A stretch of 64,000 bases of DNA from Mycobacterium sp. ACS4331 (GCF_001667265.1 NZ_LZHW01000087.1:211359-275358), one strand, 5' to 3'; counted from the first letter of the stretch, positions 42,834 to 53,418 are shown. Translations and numbers: made by a program. Notes: generated from the sequence alone by a model not told the origin.

Positions 42834-43937
42834 ATGAGTGAGAACAACGCGACTGCGTCGACGGATGTGCGGGTCGCCATTGTCGGCGTCGGTAACTGCG
42901 CGTCCTCGCTCGTGCAGGGCGTGCAGTACTACAAGGACGCGGACGAGAACAGCAACGTCCCCGGCCTGATGCACGTCAAGCTCGGCCCCTACCACGTGCG
43001 CGACGTGAAGTTCGTCGCCGCGTTCGACGTCGACGCCAAGAAGGTCGGCTTCGATCTGTCCGAGGCGATCTTCGCCTCGGAGAACAACACCATCAAGATC
43101 GCCGACGTGCCGCCGACCGACGTGCACGTGCTGCGCGGCCCGACCCTGGACGGCATCGGCAAGTACTACGCCGAGACCATCGAGATCTCCGACGTCGAGC
43201 CCGTCGACGTCGTGCAGGCCCTCAAGGACGCCAAGGTCGACGTCCTGGTGTCCTACCTGCCGGTGGGGTCCGAGGAGGCCGACAAGTTCTACGCCCAGTG
43301 CGCGATCGACGCCGGCGTGGCCTTCGTCAACGCCCTGCCCGTGTTCATCGCCTCGGACCCGGTGTGGGCCAAGAAGTTCACCGATGCCGGTGTGCCGATC
43401 GTCGGTGACGACATCAAGAGCCAGGTCGGCGCGACCATCACCCACCGCGTGATGGCCAAGCTGTTCGAGGACCGCGGCGTCACGCTGGACCGCACCTACC
43501 AGCTGAACGTCGGCGGCAACATGGACTTCAAGAACATGCTCGAGCGCACCCGCCTCGAGTCGAAGAAGGTCTCCAAGACCCAGGCCGTCACCTCCAACCT
43601 GACCGGTTCGCTGGCCGGCAAGGTCGAGGACAAGAACGTGCACATCGGCCCGTCGGACCACGTCGCATGGCTCGATGACCGCAAGTGGGCCTACGTGCGC
43701 CTCGAGGGTCGCGCCTTCGGTGACGTGCCGCTGAACCTGGAGTACAAGCTCGAGGTGTGGGACTCGCCCAACTCGGCCGGCATCATCATCGATGCGGTGC
43801 GTGCGGCGAAGATCGCCAAGGACCGCGGCATCGGCGGCCCCATCGAGGCGGCCTCGGCCTACCTGATGAAGAGCCCGCCGAAGCAGATCGCCGACGACAT
43901 CGCGCGCGTCGAACTCGAGAAGTTCATCGAGGGCTAG
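42834..43937 (+). CDS. ino1: Inositol-1-phosphate synthase
   Basis: A 367-residue NAD-dependent enzyme turning glucose 6-phosphate into myo-inositol 1-phosphate, the first step to phosphatidylinositol, PIM and mycothiol. It starts with VAIVGVGNCASSLVQG for NAD and has the family core SYLPVGSEEADKFYAQ, VGDDIKSQVGATITHR and LNVGGNMDFKNML, which holds active-site residues. Length equals that of M. tuberculosis Ino1. ATG 42834 follows GAGGGAGAA. A strong hairpin after the stop ends the transcript. Confidence 0.98.
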   Translation: MSENNATASTDVRVAIVGVGNCASSLVQGVQYYKDADENSNVPGLMHVKLGPYHVRDVKFVAAFDVDAKKVGFDLSEAIFASENNTIKIADVPPTDVHVLRGPTLDGIGKYYAETIEISDVEPVDVVQALKDAKVDVLVSYLPVGSEEADKFYAQCAIDAGVAFVNALPVFIASDPVWAKKFTDAGVPIVGDDIKSQVGATITHRVMAKLFEDRGVTLDRTYQLNVGGNMDFKNMLERTRLESKKVSKTQAVTSNLTGSLAGKVEDKNVHIGPSDHVAWLDDRKWAYVRLEGRAFGDVPLNLEYKLEVWDSPNSAGIIIDAVRAAKIAKDRGIGGPIEAASAYLMKSPPKQIADDIARVELEKFIEG

Positions 43938-43947
43938 TTTTCCCGTT

Positions 43948-44002
43948 GAGACCGCACCGAGGGCGGCGTGCACTCGCACTTTGCCGCCCTCAGTGCGGTC
44001 TC
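43948..44002 (+). terminator. Long hairpin terminator after ino1
   Basis: Two 20-base arms, 43948-43967 and 43983-44002, pair with one mismatch (GAGACCGCAC...GAGGGCGGC against GCCGCCCTC...GTGCGGTCTC) around a 15-base loop. It starts 11 bases after the ino1 stop and ends 17 bases before the next gene. No T-run follows. Confidence 0.8.
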
Positions 44003-44019
44003 GACGTATACATAGAGGC

Positions 44020-44907
44020 GTGATCTCCGATGAAGAACTCCTGCGCCTCGACGAGTTCGGTCTGCTGCCCGAGAACGCCGCACAGGCCGGCGTGGCCGAC
44101 ATTCCCCCGGTGCAGCGCATCGACGTCGGGCCCATCAGCGCCCTGAAATTCGGCGACGCCGATCCGCGGGTGGTCTTCCTGCACGGCGGCGGTCAGAACG
44201 CGCACACCTGGGACACCGTGATCCTCGGCCTGGGTGTGCCCGCGCTGGCGATCGACCTGCCCGGCCACGGGCGCTCCGCGTGGCGCGAGGACGGCGACTA
44301 CGGCCCGCGCCTGAATGCCGAGACGCTGCGGCCTGTGCTGCGTGATCTGGCACCCGCCGCCGACCTGATCGTCGGCATGTCGCTGGGTGGGCTCACGGCA
44401 CTGCGCATCGCGGCCACCGAACCCGCCCTGGTCCCGCGGCTGGTGCTGGTCGACGTCACGCCCTCGGCTCCCGAACGTCACGAGCAGATGACCAAGGCGC
44501 AGATGGGCACCGTCGCACTGGTTCGAGGCGACCGCACCTTCGGCTCGTTCCAGGACATGCTGGACGTGACGGTCGCCGCGGCCCCGCACCGCGACCGGAA
44601 CTCGCTGCGGCGGGGCGTCTTCCACAACTCCAAACGGCTTGACGACGGATCCTGGACGTGGCGCTACGACACCTTCCGCAAGGGCGACGGATTCGCGAAC
44701 CTGTGGGACGACGTCCCCGCCATCACAATGCCGACGACGCTGGTCCGGGGCGCCAACTCGCATTTCGTCAACGACGAGGACGCGGCCGCATTCGCCGAGG
44801 GGGCGCCCGGCTTCCAGCGCACCATCGTGGTGGCCGACTCCGGGCACTCCGTTCAGGGTGATCAGCCCCTGCGGCTCATCGAGATTCTGCGGGGTGTGCT
44901 CGAATGA
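44020..44907 (+). CDS. Alpha/beta-hydrolase (Rv0045c-like esterase)
   Basis: A 295-residue alpha/beta-hydrolase. Motifs are FLHGGGQNAHTWD for the oxyanion hole, the nucleophile elbow GMSLGG with Ser, and the closing DSGHSVQGDQP with the catalytic His. Similar length and place to Rv0045c, an esterase. GTG 44020 comes directly after the ino1 terminator. The next gene follows after 38 bases with its own leaderless promoter. Substrate unknown. Confidence 0.88.
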   Translation: MISDEELLRLDEFGLLPENAAQAGVADIPPVQRIDVGPISALKFGDADPRVVFLHGGGQNAHTWDTVILGLGVPALAIDLPGHGRSAWREDGDYGPRLNAETLRPVLRDLAPAADLIVGMSLGGLTALRIAATEPALVPRLVLVDVTPSAPERHEQMTKAQMGTVALVRGDRTFGSFQDMLDVTVAAAPHRDRNSLRRGVFHNSKRLDDGSWTWRYDTFRKGDGFANLWDDVPAITMPTTLVRGANSHFVNDEDAAAFAEGAPGFQRTIVVADSGHSVQGDQPLRLIEILRGVLE

Positions 44908-44945
44908 GGGTCCCTCATCGCCACTTCGGTCGCTAACGTGAGGGG

Positions 44946-45752
44946 ATGACCACCCCCATTCGCATCGGCGTCCAACTGCAGCCACAGCACGCACCGAACT
45001 ATGGCGACATCCGTGACGCCGTGCGGCGCTGTGAGGACGCTGGGGTGGACGTGGTGTTCAACTGGGATCACTTCTTTCCGCTGTACGGCGATCCCGACGG
45101 CGCGCACTTCGAGTGCTGGACCATGTTGGGCGCCTGGGCCGAGCAGACCTCGCGCGTCGAGATCGGCGCACTGGTCAGCTGCAACTCCTACCGCAATCCC
45201 GAACTGCTGGCCGATATGGCCCGCACGGTCGACCACATCTCCGGCGGACGACTGATCCTGGGCATCGGATCCGGGTGGAAGCAGAAGGACTACGACGAGT
45301 ACGGCTACGAGTTCGGCACCGCGGGAAGCCGCCTCGACGACCTGGCCGCCGCGCTCCCGCGCATCAGATCCCGGTTGGCCAAGCTGAACCCGGCCCCGAC
45401 GCGCGAGATCCCGATCCTCATCGGCGGTCAGGGCGAGAAGAAGACCCTGCGACTGGTCGCTGAATACGGCGACATCTGGCACGGCTTCACCACACCGCAG
45501 TCCTACCCGGGCAAGGCTGAGGTCCTCGACGCACACTGCGCCGACGTCGGTCGTGACCCCTCGGCCATCGAACGGTCGGCCGGTGTGGAGAACAAGTCCG
45601 GAGTGAGCAGCGGTGAGGGCACCAAGGCGCTGCTGGCCAACGCCGAGGCGCTCGTCGGATTGGGGGTGACGCTGCTGACGGTGGGAAGCAACGGGCCCGA
45701 CTACGACCTGTCCGCGGCCGAGGCGCTGTGTCGCTGGCGGGACGCCGGCTGA
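44946..45752 (+). CDS. LLM-class F420-dependent oxidoreductase (Rv0044c-like)
   Basis: A 268-residue luciferase-like TIM-barrel oxidoreductase. It shows DAVRRCEDAGVDVVFNWDHFFPLYG, GALVSCNSYRNPELLADMARTVDHISGGRL (cited in part: TVDHISGGRLILGIGSGW) and ILIGGQGEKKTLRLVAEYGD, as in mycobacterial F420 enzymes. It would pass hydride between F420 and an unknown substrate. ATG 44946 is six bases behind TAACGT, so leaderless. The GntR gene follows after 12 bases. Confidence 0.9.
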   Translation: MTTPIRIGVQLQPQHAPNYGDIRDAVRRCEDAGVDVVFNWDHFFPLYGDPDGAHFECWTMLGAWAEQTSRVEIGALVSCNSYRNPELLADMARTVDHISGGRLILGIGSGWKQKDYDEYGYEFGTAGSRLDDLAAALPRIRSRLAKLNPAPTREIPILIGGQGEKKTLRLVAEYGDIWHGFTTPQSYPGKAEVLDAHCADVGRDPSAIERSAGVENKSGVSSGEGTKALLANAEALVGLGVTLLTVGSNGPDYDLSAAEALCRWRDAG

Positions 45753-45764
45753 GTCCGCCCCGAC

Positions 45765-46430
45765 ATGCCGAAGAGGTACGGGGTCAAGGAGAAGGACCTG
45801 GTGGTCTCCCATGTGGTGACCCTGATCCTCACGGGCAAGCTGCGCTCCGGTGACCGCATCGACCGCAATGAGATCGCCGACGAGTTGGGGCTGAGCCGAG
45901 TTCCGGTCCAGGAGGCCATGGTTCAACTCGAACACGACGGCGTCGTGTCCACGCGTTACCACCGCGGAGCGTTCGTGGAACGCTTCGACGAGACCACTGT
46001 GGCCGAGCACCACGAGATCTACGGGGCGCTCAACGGGATTGCCGCGGCCCGCGCCGCCGCGAACCCCGACCCCGAGCTTCTGGAGCGGCTCGAAGCGATG
46101 CTGCGGCAACTGCGCGTGCTGTCGGACCCCATCACATTCCAGACGTTGACCTGGGAGTACCGCACGGCGATCAACGACGCCCACGCGGGCCCGCGGTTGC
46201 AGGCGCTGATCCGGTCGTCGTACTCCTTTGTGCCACGCATGTTGTGGAGCGCCTACGGCGAGGTCCGTGACGAGGTGCTGGCCTTCTACGAGGCCGAGAC
46301 CGAGGCGATCCGGGCCGGCGACACGACCGCCGTCGTCGCCATCAACGAGCAGCGGTCCCGGCGCCTCGCCGAGATCATGGTCACCGAACTGCGGCGCCGC
46401 GGCATCCTCGGGGATTTGCATCAGCACTGA
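45765..46430 (+). CDS. FadR-type GntR regulator (Rv0043c-like)
   Basis: A 221-residue regulator with winged helix (VVTLILTGKLRSGDRIDRNEIADELGLSR, here LRSGDRIDRNEIADELG; VPVQEAMVQLEHDGVV) and a FCD-like ligand domain. It follows the LLM oxidoreductase by 12 bases, probably in one transcript, and precedes the ABC transporter genes by 45 bases. The M. tuberculosis counterpart is Rv0043c. Ligand and targets unknown. Confidence 0.9.
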   Translation: MPKRYGVKEKDLVVSHVVTLILTGKLRSGDRIDRNEIADELGLSRVPVQEAMVQLEHDGVVSTRYHRGAFVERFDETTVAEHHEIYGALNGIAAARAAANPDPELLERLEAMLRQLRVLSDPITFQTLTWEYRTAINDAHAGPRLQALIRSSYSFVPRMLWSAYGEVRDEVLAFYEAETEAIRAGDTTAVVAINEQRSRRLAEIMVTELRRRGILGDLHQH

Positions 46431-46475
46431 GCGCAAGCGATGACGGGACCCCCGGCGGGCCGCTACGTTCGACCA

Positions 46476-48256
46476 ATGACATTCTCCCCTCGCCGGCTTC
46501 TGGCACTGGTCACGGTGGGACTGCTCGCACTCGGGTTGATGCTGGCGGCGCCCGCGTCGGCCGATCAGTGCGCACCGCCCGGCATCGACAGCGCCAGTGC
46601 ACTGCCCACCAATCTGGCGGCCGCCGCCAAGGGTCCGAGCGAGGACAAGTACACCACCGACTCGGTGATCCCCCTGGACTCCGTCGACATCTCCCGGCTG
46701 GGGCTGAGCCGGCCCGGCACGCTCACCGTCGGCACGCTGTCCGATGCGCCGCCAAGCATCTGCATCGACTCCAAGGGACAGTTCACCGGATTCGACAACG
46801 AACTGCTGCGCGCCATCGCCGACAAGCTCGGGCTGAAGGTCGAGTTCGTCGGCACCGACTTCTCCGGCCTGCTCGCGCAGGTCGCCTCCCGCCGCTTCGA
46901 CGTCGGATCCTCGTCGATCACCACCACCGACGCCCGCCGACAGACCGTCGGATTCACCAATGGCTATGACTTCGGCTACTTTTCGCTGGTCGTTCCCACC
47001 GGATCACCGATCACGAGCTTCTCGCAGCTGAAACCGGGCCTGCGGATCGGCGTCGTACAGGGCACGGTGCAGGAGGCCTACCTCGTCGACACCCTGGGGT
47101 TGGATCCGGTGAAGTTTCCGGACTACAACACCGTCTACGGCAGCCTCAAGACGCGGCAGATCGACGCGTGGGTGGCGCCATCGCAGCAGGCCATCGGCAC
47201 GGTGGCGGCCGGCGATCCCGCCCAGATCGTCGAAAACACGTTCAGCCTGGACAATTTCGTCGCCTACGCCGTCGCCAAGGAGAACCGGCCGCTGATCGAC
47301 GCGCTGAACGCCGGGCTCGACGCCGTCATCGCCGATGGGACCTGGTCTCGGCTCTACTCCGACTGGGTGCCGCGCGCGCTGCCCCCGGGCTGGAAGCCGG
47401 GCTCCAAGGCCGCACCGGAACCGCAACTGCCCGACTTCGCCGCGATCGCGGCCGGCCGGGAACAACCCGCGCCCACCGAGTCGACGGCACCCAAATCCAC
47501 GCTGGCCCAACTGGGCACGGCGTTCTTCAGCTGGGACCTGTACCGACAGGCCATCCCCGACCTGTTCAAGACCGGCCTGCCGAACACCCTGATCCTCACG
47601 GTGTGTGCCAGCGTGATCGGACTGGTGCTGGGCATGGGCCTGGCCGTCGCCGGCATCTCGCGTTCACGGCTGCTGCGTTGGCCGGCAAGGGTTTACACCG
47701 ACGTCTTCCGCGGGCTGCCCGAGGTGGTGATCATCCTGCTGATCGGCTTGGGCTTCGGGCCGATCGTCGGCGGCCTCACCGGCAACAATCCCTATCCGCT
47801 GGGCATCGCGGCTCTGGGACTGATGGCCGCGGCCTACATCGGTGAGATCCTGCGTTCCGGCATCCAGAGCGTGGAGGCCGGCCAGATGGAGGCGTCGCGC
47901 GCACTCGGGTTCAGCTATACGTCGTCGATGCGCCTCGTGGTGGTGCCGCAGGGTGTGCGACGAGTGCTGCCCGCACTGGTGAACCAGTTCATCTCACTGC
48001 TCAAGGCCTCGTCACTGGTGTACTTCCTGGGCCTGATCGCCAGCCAGCGGGAACTGTTCCAGGTGGGCCGAGACCTCAACGCGCAGACCGGAAACCTGTC
48101 TCCGCTGGTGGCCGCCGGACTGTTCTACCTGGCCCTGACCATTCCGTTGACCCACCTGGTGAACTGGATCGACGCCCGCCTCCGGCGCGGACGCACCGCC
48201 TCTGCCGAGGATCCGCTGGCGCCGACCAGCGGAGTCGCACACCAGGAGATGATCTG

Positions 48257-48257
<1 letters not shown>
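46476..48257 (+). CDS. Amino-acid ABC transporter, fused binding protein and permease
   Basis: A 593-residue fusion. Residues 1-30 are a signal sequence ending APASADQ. Residues about 70-300 are a family 3 solute-binding domain (GTLTVGTLSDAPPSICID, FTGFDNELLRAIADKLGL, VVQGTVQEAYLVDTL). After a Pro-rich linker, residues about 350-575 are a HisM/GlnP-type permease with helices and the ATPase-contact loop EAGQMEASRALGFSYTSSM. It imports polar amino acids with the ATPase encoded next. ATG 46476 is six bases behind TACGTT, which argues for it over ATG 46440. Confidence 0.9.
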
Positions 48258-48991
<734 letters not shown>

Positions 48992-49059
48992 GGACGCCGG
49001 TTCGGAAATGGGGCGCGGACCAACTCGTGACAGGCACAGACAGGTTAGACTGCCAAACT

Positions 49060-49536
49060 ATGGCAGAAAGCGGAGCCACCGTTCCTGAGGTGACCGAGCT
49101 TGCGGAGGGTCTGCACCGTACGCTGGCAAAACTGTTCGGCATCCTGCGGCGGGGGGACGCCCACCGTGAGGCGGCGGATGAACTGACACTCGCGCAGCTC
49201 TCGATCCTGGTCACGCTGCTCAATCAGGGGCCGATCAGGATGACGGAACTGGCCGCCCACGAGCGGGTGCGCACACCCACGACGACGGTGGCGATCCGGC
49301 GGCTCGAGAAGCTGGGCCTGGTGAAGCGGAGCAAGGATCCCTCAGACCTGCGTGCGGTGCTGGTGGAGATCACTCCCGAGGGTCGCGCCCAGCACGTCGA
49401 GGCGCTCGCCCATCGCCATGCCGCGCTCGCGGCGATGCTCCGCGAACTCAGTCCCGACGATCTGACCGTGCTTGAGGCCGCTCTCGGGCCGCTGTCGCGA
49501 CTGGCAGGCGAACAGCCGCCCCGCCCGGCTGAGTGA
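49060..49536 (+). CDS. MarR-family transcriptional regulator (Rv0042c-like)
   Basis: A 158-residue winged-helix regulator: LTLAQLSILVTLLNQGPIRMTELAAH, RTPTTTVAIRRLEKLGLVKR and the wing DPSDLRAVLVEITPEG. The C-terminal helix serves dimerisation. ATG 49060 lies eight bases behind TAGACT, near-leaderless. It follows the ABC transporter by 68 bases; the M. tuberculosis counterpart is Rv0042c. Targets unknown. Confidence 0.92.
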   Translation: MAESGATVPEVTELAEGLHRTLAKLFGILRRGDAHREAADELTLAQLSILVTLLNQGPIRMTELAAHERVRTPTTTVAIRRLEKLGLVKRSKDPSDLRAVLVEITPEGRAQHVEALAHRHAALAAMLRELSPDDLTVLEAALGPLSRLAGEQPPRPAE

Positions 49537-49702
49537 TCAGAGGTCGGCGGGCTTCTCCTGCCCGGCAATGGGTTTGGTGATCCTCGGACAGCAGATGACC
49601 GCGCCCGCCCCGTGTCCCTCCCTTCTACCGCCCGTCGGCTCCCCTCTTGACATCCCGAGTCACACCACACCAAACTGAGAACATCCGTTGTCAGATGGGA
49701 GC

Positions 49703-51202
49703 ATGATGACCGAGCTCGTCGCCGAACCGGCAGCCGACCAGGATCTCAACGCTCGCCCCTTCGCGTCGCTCTACCGCGAGTACGACTACCCCGTGCGCGA
49801 CATCGACGGCGCGCTGCCGGCAGACCTCGTGGGCACGCTGTTCCGGATCGGCCCGGGGAAGTTCGAGGTCGGTGACACCGTCGTGAAGACGATGTTCGAC
49901 GGCGACGGCATGGTGTCGCGCTTCATCCTCGACGGATCGGGCGTCCGATTCACCAACCGCTACGTGCGGACGCCGCAGTTCCGCGACAGCATGCGCGGCA
50001 CGATGCAGACCCGCGGAATCACCACCAACGCACCGGGACTCCGGGGGAACCTGCGCTGGCCGGCCAACACCGCGAACACCAACATCGTCTCGCTGTGCGG
50101 GGACCTGTTGGCACTGTGGGAGGGCGGCCCACCGCACCAGGTGGACCCGGACACGTTGGAGACGCTGGGCACCAAATCATTTCCCGGCGACCGACTGGGT
50201 TACGTGGGCGCCTTCTCCGCACATCCGAAGTGGGACCCGGACACCCGGGAGTGTTTCAACTTCGGCCTCGACCTGTTCCCAACACCGCGACTGCGCTGTC
50301 ATCGCATCGACAGCACCGGTCGCAACACCGAACTGACCTCGATCCCGCTGTGGGACATGGTCTGGAATCACGACTTCGCCCTCACTGCACGGCATCTGGT
50401 GTTCGTTCTGGATCCGGTGCGGCCCAGCCTCAAGGAGCTTTTCCGCACCCGATCACTGGAGCGCTCGCTGGAATACCAACTCCGAAACGGTTCGACGCGA
50501 TTCGTTCTGGTCCCCCGGGACGGCTCCGCACCGCGGATCATCGAACATCCCCCGCTCGCCCACGTCCACGTCACCAACGCGTTCGAAGACGGAACGGACA
50601 CGGTCGTCGAGTTCATCCGCTTCATCGACCCCACGGTGTTCGCCCGCATCGGCCGCGAGACCGAGCGCCCGATCGACCCGGCCAATCCGCGCGCCCACCT
50701 CGTCATCGACGAATGGCCCCGGGGCCATCTGGCCCGCTACCGCATCAGCCCGTCGGGCCGGATCACCGAAACCGTTCTCTCCGAGGTCTTCCCGATGGAG
50801 TTCCCGCAGTACGACTGGCGTCGCTCCACCCGCGAGCACTCCGTCACCTATGCCGCTGCCGCGACGTCGGACCGCGGACACTACAACTCGATCGTCAAGA
50901 TCGACCATCGAACCGGGACCACCACGCGGTGCGATTTCGGGCTGAGCCAGACCGGCGAGCCGCTGTTCGTCGCCCGTCCGGGCGGCGTGGCGGAGGACGA
51001 CGGATGGCTGCTGGCCGTCAACCATGATCTCCCCAGTCACCGTTCGCAGTTGGTGATCCTCGACGCCCGCGATCTCGAGGCTGGGCCGCTGGCCGTGGCG
51101 CATTTGGAGCACCACCTGCCGCTGGGTTTCCATGGCACATTCAGCCGACGGGTGGCCCGGCCGGAAGCGCCGCTGCCCCATCCCACCATCCTGGGGGTGT
51201 GA
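49703..51202 (+). CDS. Carotenoid cleavage oxygenase family protein
   Basis: A 499-residue non-haem iron oxygenase of the RPE65/carotenoid oxygenase family. The four iron-binding His are in FSAHPKWDP, MVWNHDFAL, LAHVHVTNAF and LGFHGTFS; the seven-bladed propeller start LVGTLFRIGPGKFEVG is also clear. It would split a carotenoid, apocarotenoid or stilbene double bond with O2. The start is ATG 49703 or 49706, both weakly preceded by GGGAG. Found between Rv0042c-like and leuS genes, it has no partner in the window. Confidence 0.92.
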   Translation: MMTELVAEPAADQDLNARPFASLYREYDYPVRDIDGALPADLVGTLFRIGPGKFEVGDTVVKTMFDGDGMVSRFILDGSGVRFTNRYVRTPQFRDSMRGTMQTRGITTNAPGLRGNLRWPANTANTNIVSLCGDLLALWEGGPPHQVDPDTLETLGTKSFPGDRLGYVGAFSAHPKWDPDTRECFNFGLDLFPTPRLRCHRIDSTGRNTELTSIPLWDMVWNHDFALTARHLVFVLDPVRPSLKELFRTRSLERSLEYQLRNGSTRFVLVPRDGSAPRIIEHPPLAHVHVTNAFEDGTDTVVEFIRFIDPTVFARIGRETERPIDPANPRAHLVIDEWPRGHLARYRISPSGRITETVLSEVFPMEFPQYDWRRSTREHSVTYAAAATSDRGHYNSIVKIDHRTGTTTRCDFGLSQTGEPLFVARPGGVAEDDGWLLAVNHDLPSHRSQLVILDARDLEAGPLAVAHLEHHLPLGFHGTFSRRVARPEAPLPHPTILGV

Positions 51203-51208
51203 GCCGGG

Positions 51209-52549
51209 TCAGCCCAGCCAGTCCAGTACCGCAGCCGCGGTCCACGACTGCTGCATGCTGCCCAGCGGCTCGCCCGTGAACGGTTCGTAGTATTCGGCAA
51301 AGGTGCCATCACTGGCCTGCCGCAGGCCTTCTCGGCGCAGCATCGAGGAACGCTCGGCCCAGCCGCGGCGTGCGAAACACCATGAGAACAGCCAGGTGAC
51401 GACGGGCCACACGGGTCCGCGCCAGTACTCCCGCGGCCGGAAGTCCCGCGACACCGGTGAGGTCGACGGGATCAGGGAGTACTTCAGATCCGGATGCCCG
51501 CTGAATCGCGGGCCCTCCATCAACCGCAGCAGGGCGCGCTCCTTGTCATGCGGCAGCCCCCCGCACAGCAGCGGCGCGAACTGCGCCACCGTCTCGGTGG
51601 CCACCCAGCGCTCTGTCCGCAGGTCGTAATCCCTTGCCGCACCAGTTCTCTCGTCGGTGGTCTCGACGACGCCGGCGCGGAAGCGGTCGGCCCAACCGTA
51701 CAGTTCGCGGACGTCGGAGAGCGGGCGCTTGTGCTCCTCACCTATCTCGGCCAGCACCGAGCAGGCCACCGAGAAGATCGCCGACACGAACACGTCCTCG
51801 ACCGCGAAACTCATCACCTTGGGCAGCAGCTCGTCGTCGTACCGCGCGGCCTTCATCTCCTCCAGCAGCCACAGGTAGCGGTCGTACTCGCCGTCGGACG
51901 GACGCTGGCTGGCATCGGTGACGATGTTGTTGTCCTCGCGCTGATACTCCGGAACGGCGCCGGGAATCACGTTGGCGTAGGCGGCATCCCATCGAGGTGA
52001 GTTGTCCATCCCGGACTCCCACCCGTGGTACAGCGTGATCCGGCCCCGCGAGGCCTGGTCGCGCTGCTCTGCGAGCCAACGGTGCCATCGCACCAGATCA
52101 TCCCAGCGGCGATCGAGGAACGCCTCGGCCACCGCACGGGTGGACCTCCCCCGCCGGCGCGCATGATCGAGAATCCGCTGCACCGCGATCGCGTGCACAG
52201 GCGGCTGCGTGATTCCCGACGTGTGCCGGTTCCGCGGTGCCGTCGCCGCGAGCGCCGAGCAGGCCCACCGCGCGGGCCCGGGAAAGTAGCCGTCGACGCC
52301 ATTGGCGAACACGATGTGCGGGATCATGCCGTTGGTCCACTGCGCCGACAGCAGGGTGTCGAGTTCGACGACCGCGCGCTCCACACTGAGCGGCGCGAGG
52401 CCCACCGCGACGAACGCCGCATCCCAACTCCACATGTGCGGGTACAGCAACGGCGCCGCCGTCGTCATGGTGCCCAGATCATTGCCCCGCAGCAGGTACG
52501 CGGCGCGCGCCGAGAGCTGGGTCGGGGTGAAGCTGGGATCCGGGGCCAC
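51209..52549 (-). CDS. ggh: Glucosylglycerate hydrolase (GH63), mycobacterial GgH type
   Basis: A 446-residue (alpha/alpha)6-barrel glycosidase. SYLL-type start ARAAYLLRGNDLGTMTTA, WSWDAAFVAVGL, YHGWESGMDNSPRWD with the likely catalytic Asp and AEYYEPFTGEPLGSMQQSW with the likely catalytic Glu fit GH63 mannosyl/glucosylglycerate hydrolases. The length equals that of the M. hassiacum enzyme as I recall it. It would release glucose and glycerate from the compatible solute glucosylglycerate, for example when nitrogen becomes available again. It is convergent with the carotenoid oxygenase gene. Start GTG 52549. Confidence 0.85.
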   Translation of the reverse strand: MAPDPSFTPTQLSARAAYLLRGNDLGTMTTAAPLLYPHMWSWDAAFVAVGLAPLSVERAVVELDTLLSAQWTNGMIPHIVFANGVDGYFPGPARWACSALAATAPRNRHTSGITQPPVHAIAVQRILDHARRRGRSTRAVAEAFLDRRWDDLVRWHRWLAEQRDQASRGRITLYHGWESGMDNSPRWDAAYANVIPGAVPEYQREDNNIVTDASQRPSDGEYDRYLWLLEEMKAARYDDELLPKVMSFAVEDVFVSAIFSVACSVLAEIGEEHKRPLSDVRELYGWADRFRAGVVETTDERTGAARDYDLRTERWVATETVAQFAPLLCGGLPHDKERALLRLMEGPRFSGHPDLKYSLIPSTSPVSRDFRPREYWRGPVWPVVTWLFSWCFARRGWAERSSMLRREGLRQASDGTFAEYYEPFTGEPLGSMQQSWTAAAVLDWLG

Positions 52550-52620
52550 GTTCTCATTGTGCTTCGGTGCGCGGTCGACCGCGCGCCGAGGGCACCGACG
52601 ACGGGATTAGGGTGGGCCGT

Positions 52621-53289
52621 ATGCCGACAGCTCTGATCACGGGTGCCTCCCGGGGCCTGGGGGCGGCCATCGCGACCGCCCTGGAACCGACCCACACGTT
52701 GCTGCTGGCCGGACGCCCCTCGGCAGAGCTGGACGCCGTCGCCGAACGTCTCGGCGCGCCGACCTGGCCGTTGGAACTCACCGATCCGGCCAGCATCGAA
52801 GCCAGCACCGAGGTGCTCGCCGAACTCGACGTGCTCGTGCACTGCGCGGGCGTGGTGTTTCCGGGGCGGGTCGCCGAGAGCTCCGCAGAGGAGTGGCGCG
52901 TGACGTTCGAGGTCAACGTCGTCGGCGCGGTGGCGCTGACACTCGCCCTGCTGCCGGCGCTGCGCGCGGCACACGGTCATGTCGTGTTCATCAACTCCGG
53001 GGCGGGCCGCAACCCCTCCCCCGGGCTGGCGTCATATGCCGCCAGCAAGTTCGCGCTGCGGGCCTTCGCCGACTCGCTGCGCGTCGACGAGCCCTCGCTG
53101 CGGGTCACGACGGTCTACCCGGGCCGCATCGACACCGACATGCAGCGCGACCTCGTCGCCTACGAGGGCGGCGAGTACGACCCGGCGCGGTTCCTGTCCC
53201 CCGAGACCGTCGCGCAGGTGGTGGCCGACGTGGTGGCCACACCTCCCGACGCCGACGTGCAGGAAGTGATCGTCAGACCCCGGGGATGA
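52621..53289 (+). CDS. Short SDR oxidoreductase
   Basis: A 222-residue SDR: cofactor loop LITGASRGLGAAIA, CAGVVFPG, catalytic Ser in VFINSGAG, Tyr and Lys in YAASKFALRAF, then VYPGRIDTDM. It is short at the C-terminus like the sepiapterin-reductase/cyclic SDR subgroup. ATG 52621 is seven bases behind TAGGGT (52608-52613), so leaderless. Divergent from ggh; the leuS tandem repeat starts one base after its stop codon. Substrate unknown. Confidence 0.9.
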   Translation: MPTALITGASRGLGAAIATALEPTHTLLLAGRPSAELDAVAERLGAPTWPLELTDPASIEASTEVLAELDVLVHCAGVVFPGRVAESSAEEWRVTFEVNVVGAVALTLALLPALRAAHGHVVFINSGAGRNPSPGLASYAASKFALRAFADSLRVDEPSLRVTTVYPGRIDTDMQRDLVAYEGGEYDPARFLSPETVAQVVADVVATPPDADVQEVIVRPRG

Positions 53290-53290
53290 T

Positions 53291-53418
53291 CCGGGCCCTG
53301 TCGCTACGCCGGGCCCTGTCGCTACGCCGGGCCCTGTCGCTACGCCGGGCCCTGTCGCTACGCCGGGCCCTGTCGCTCACGCCGGGCCCTGTCGCTACGC
53401 CGGGCCCTGTCGCTCACG
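53291..53418. repeat. Tandem repeat, 7 copies of an 18/19-bp unit
   Basis: CCGGGCCCTGTCGCTACG repeats at 53291, 53309, 53327, 53345 and 53382 as 18-base units, and at 53363 and 53400 as 19-base units with one extra C (GCTCACG). The array fills the whole gap between the SDR stop and leuS; the TGA stop of leuS (53414-53416) lies inside copy 7. Each unit has the palindrome CGGGCCCTG core. Confidence 0.95.

Noticed and set aside
42789..44135. 448-codon minus-strand frame
   Set aside because: Antisense shadow of ino1.
44862..46436. 524-codon minus-strand frame
   Set aside because: Lies antisense to the LLM oxidoreductase and GntR genes, both with clear motifs; no motif of its own.
53291..53418. 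CRISPR array
   Set aside because: Units are directly joined with no spacers and no cas genes are nearby; it is a simple tandem repeat.
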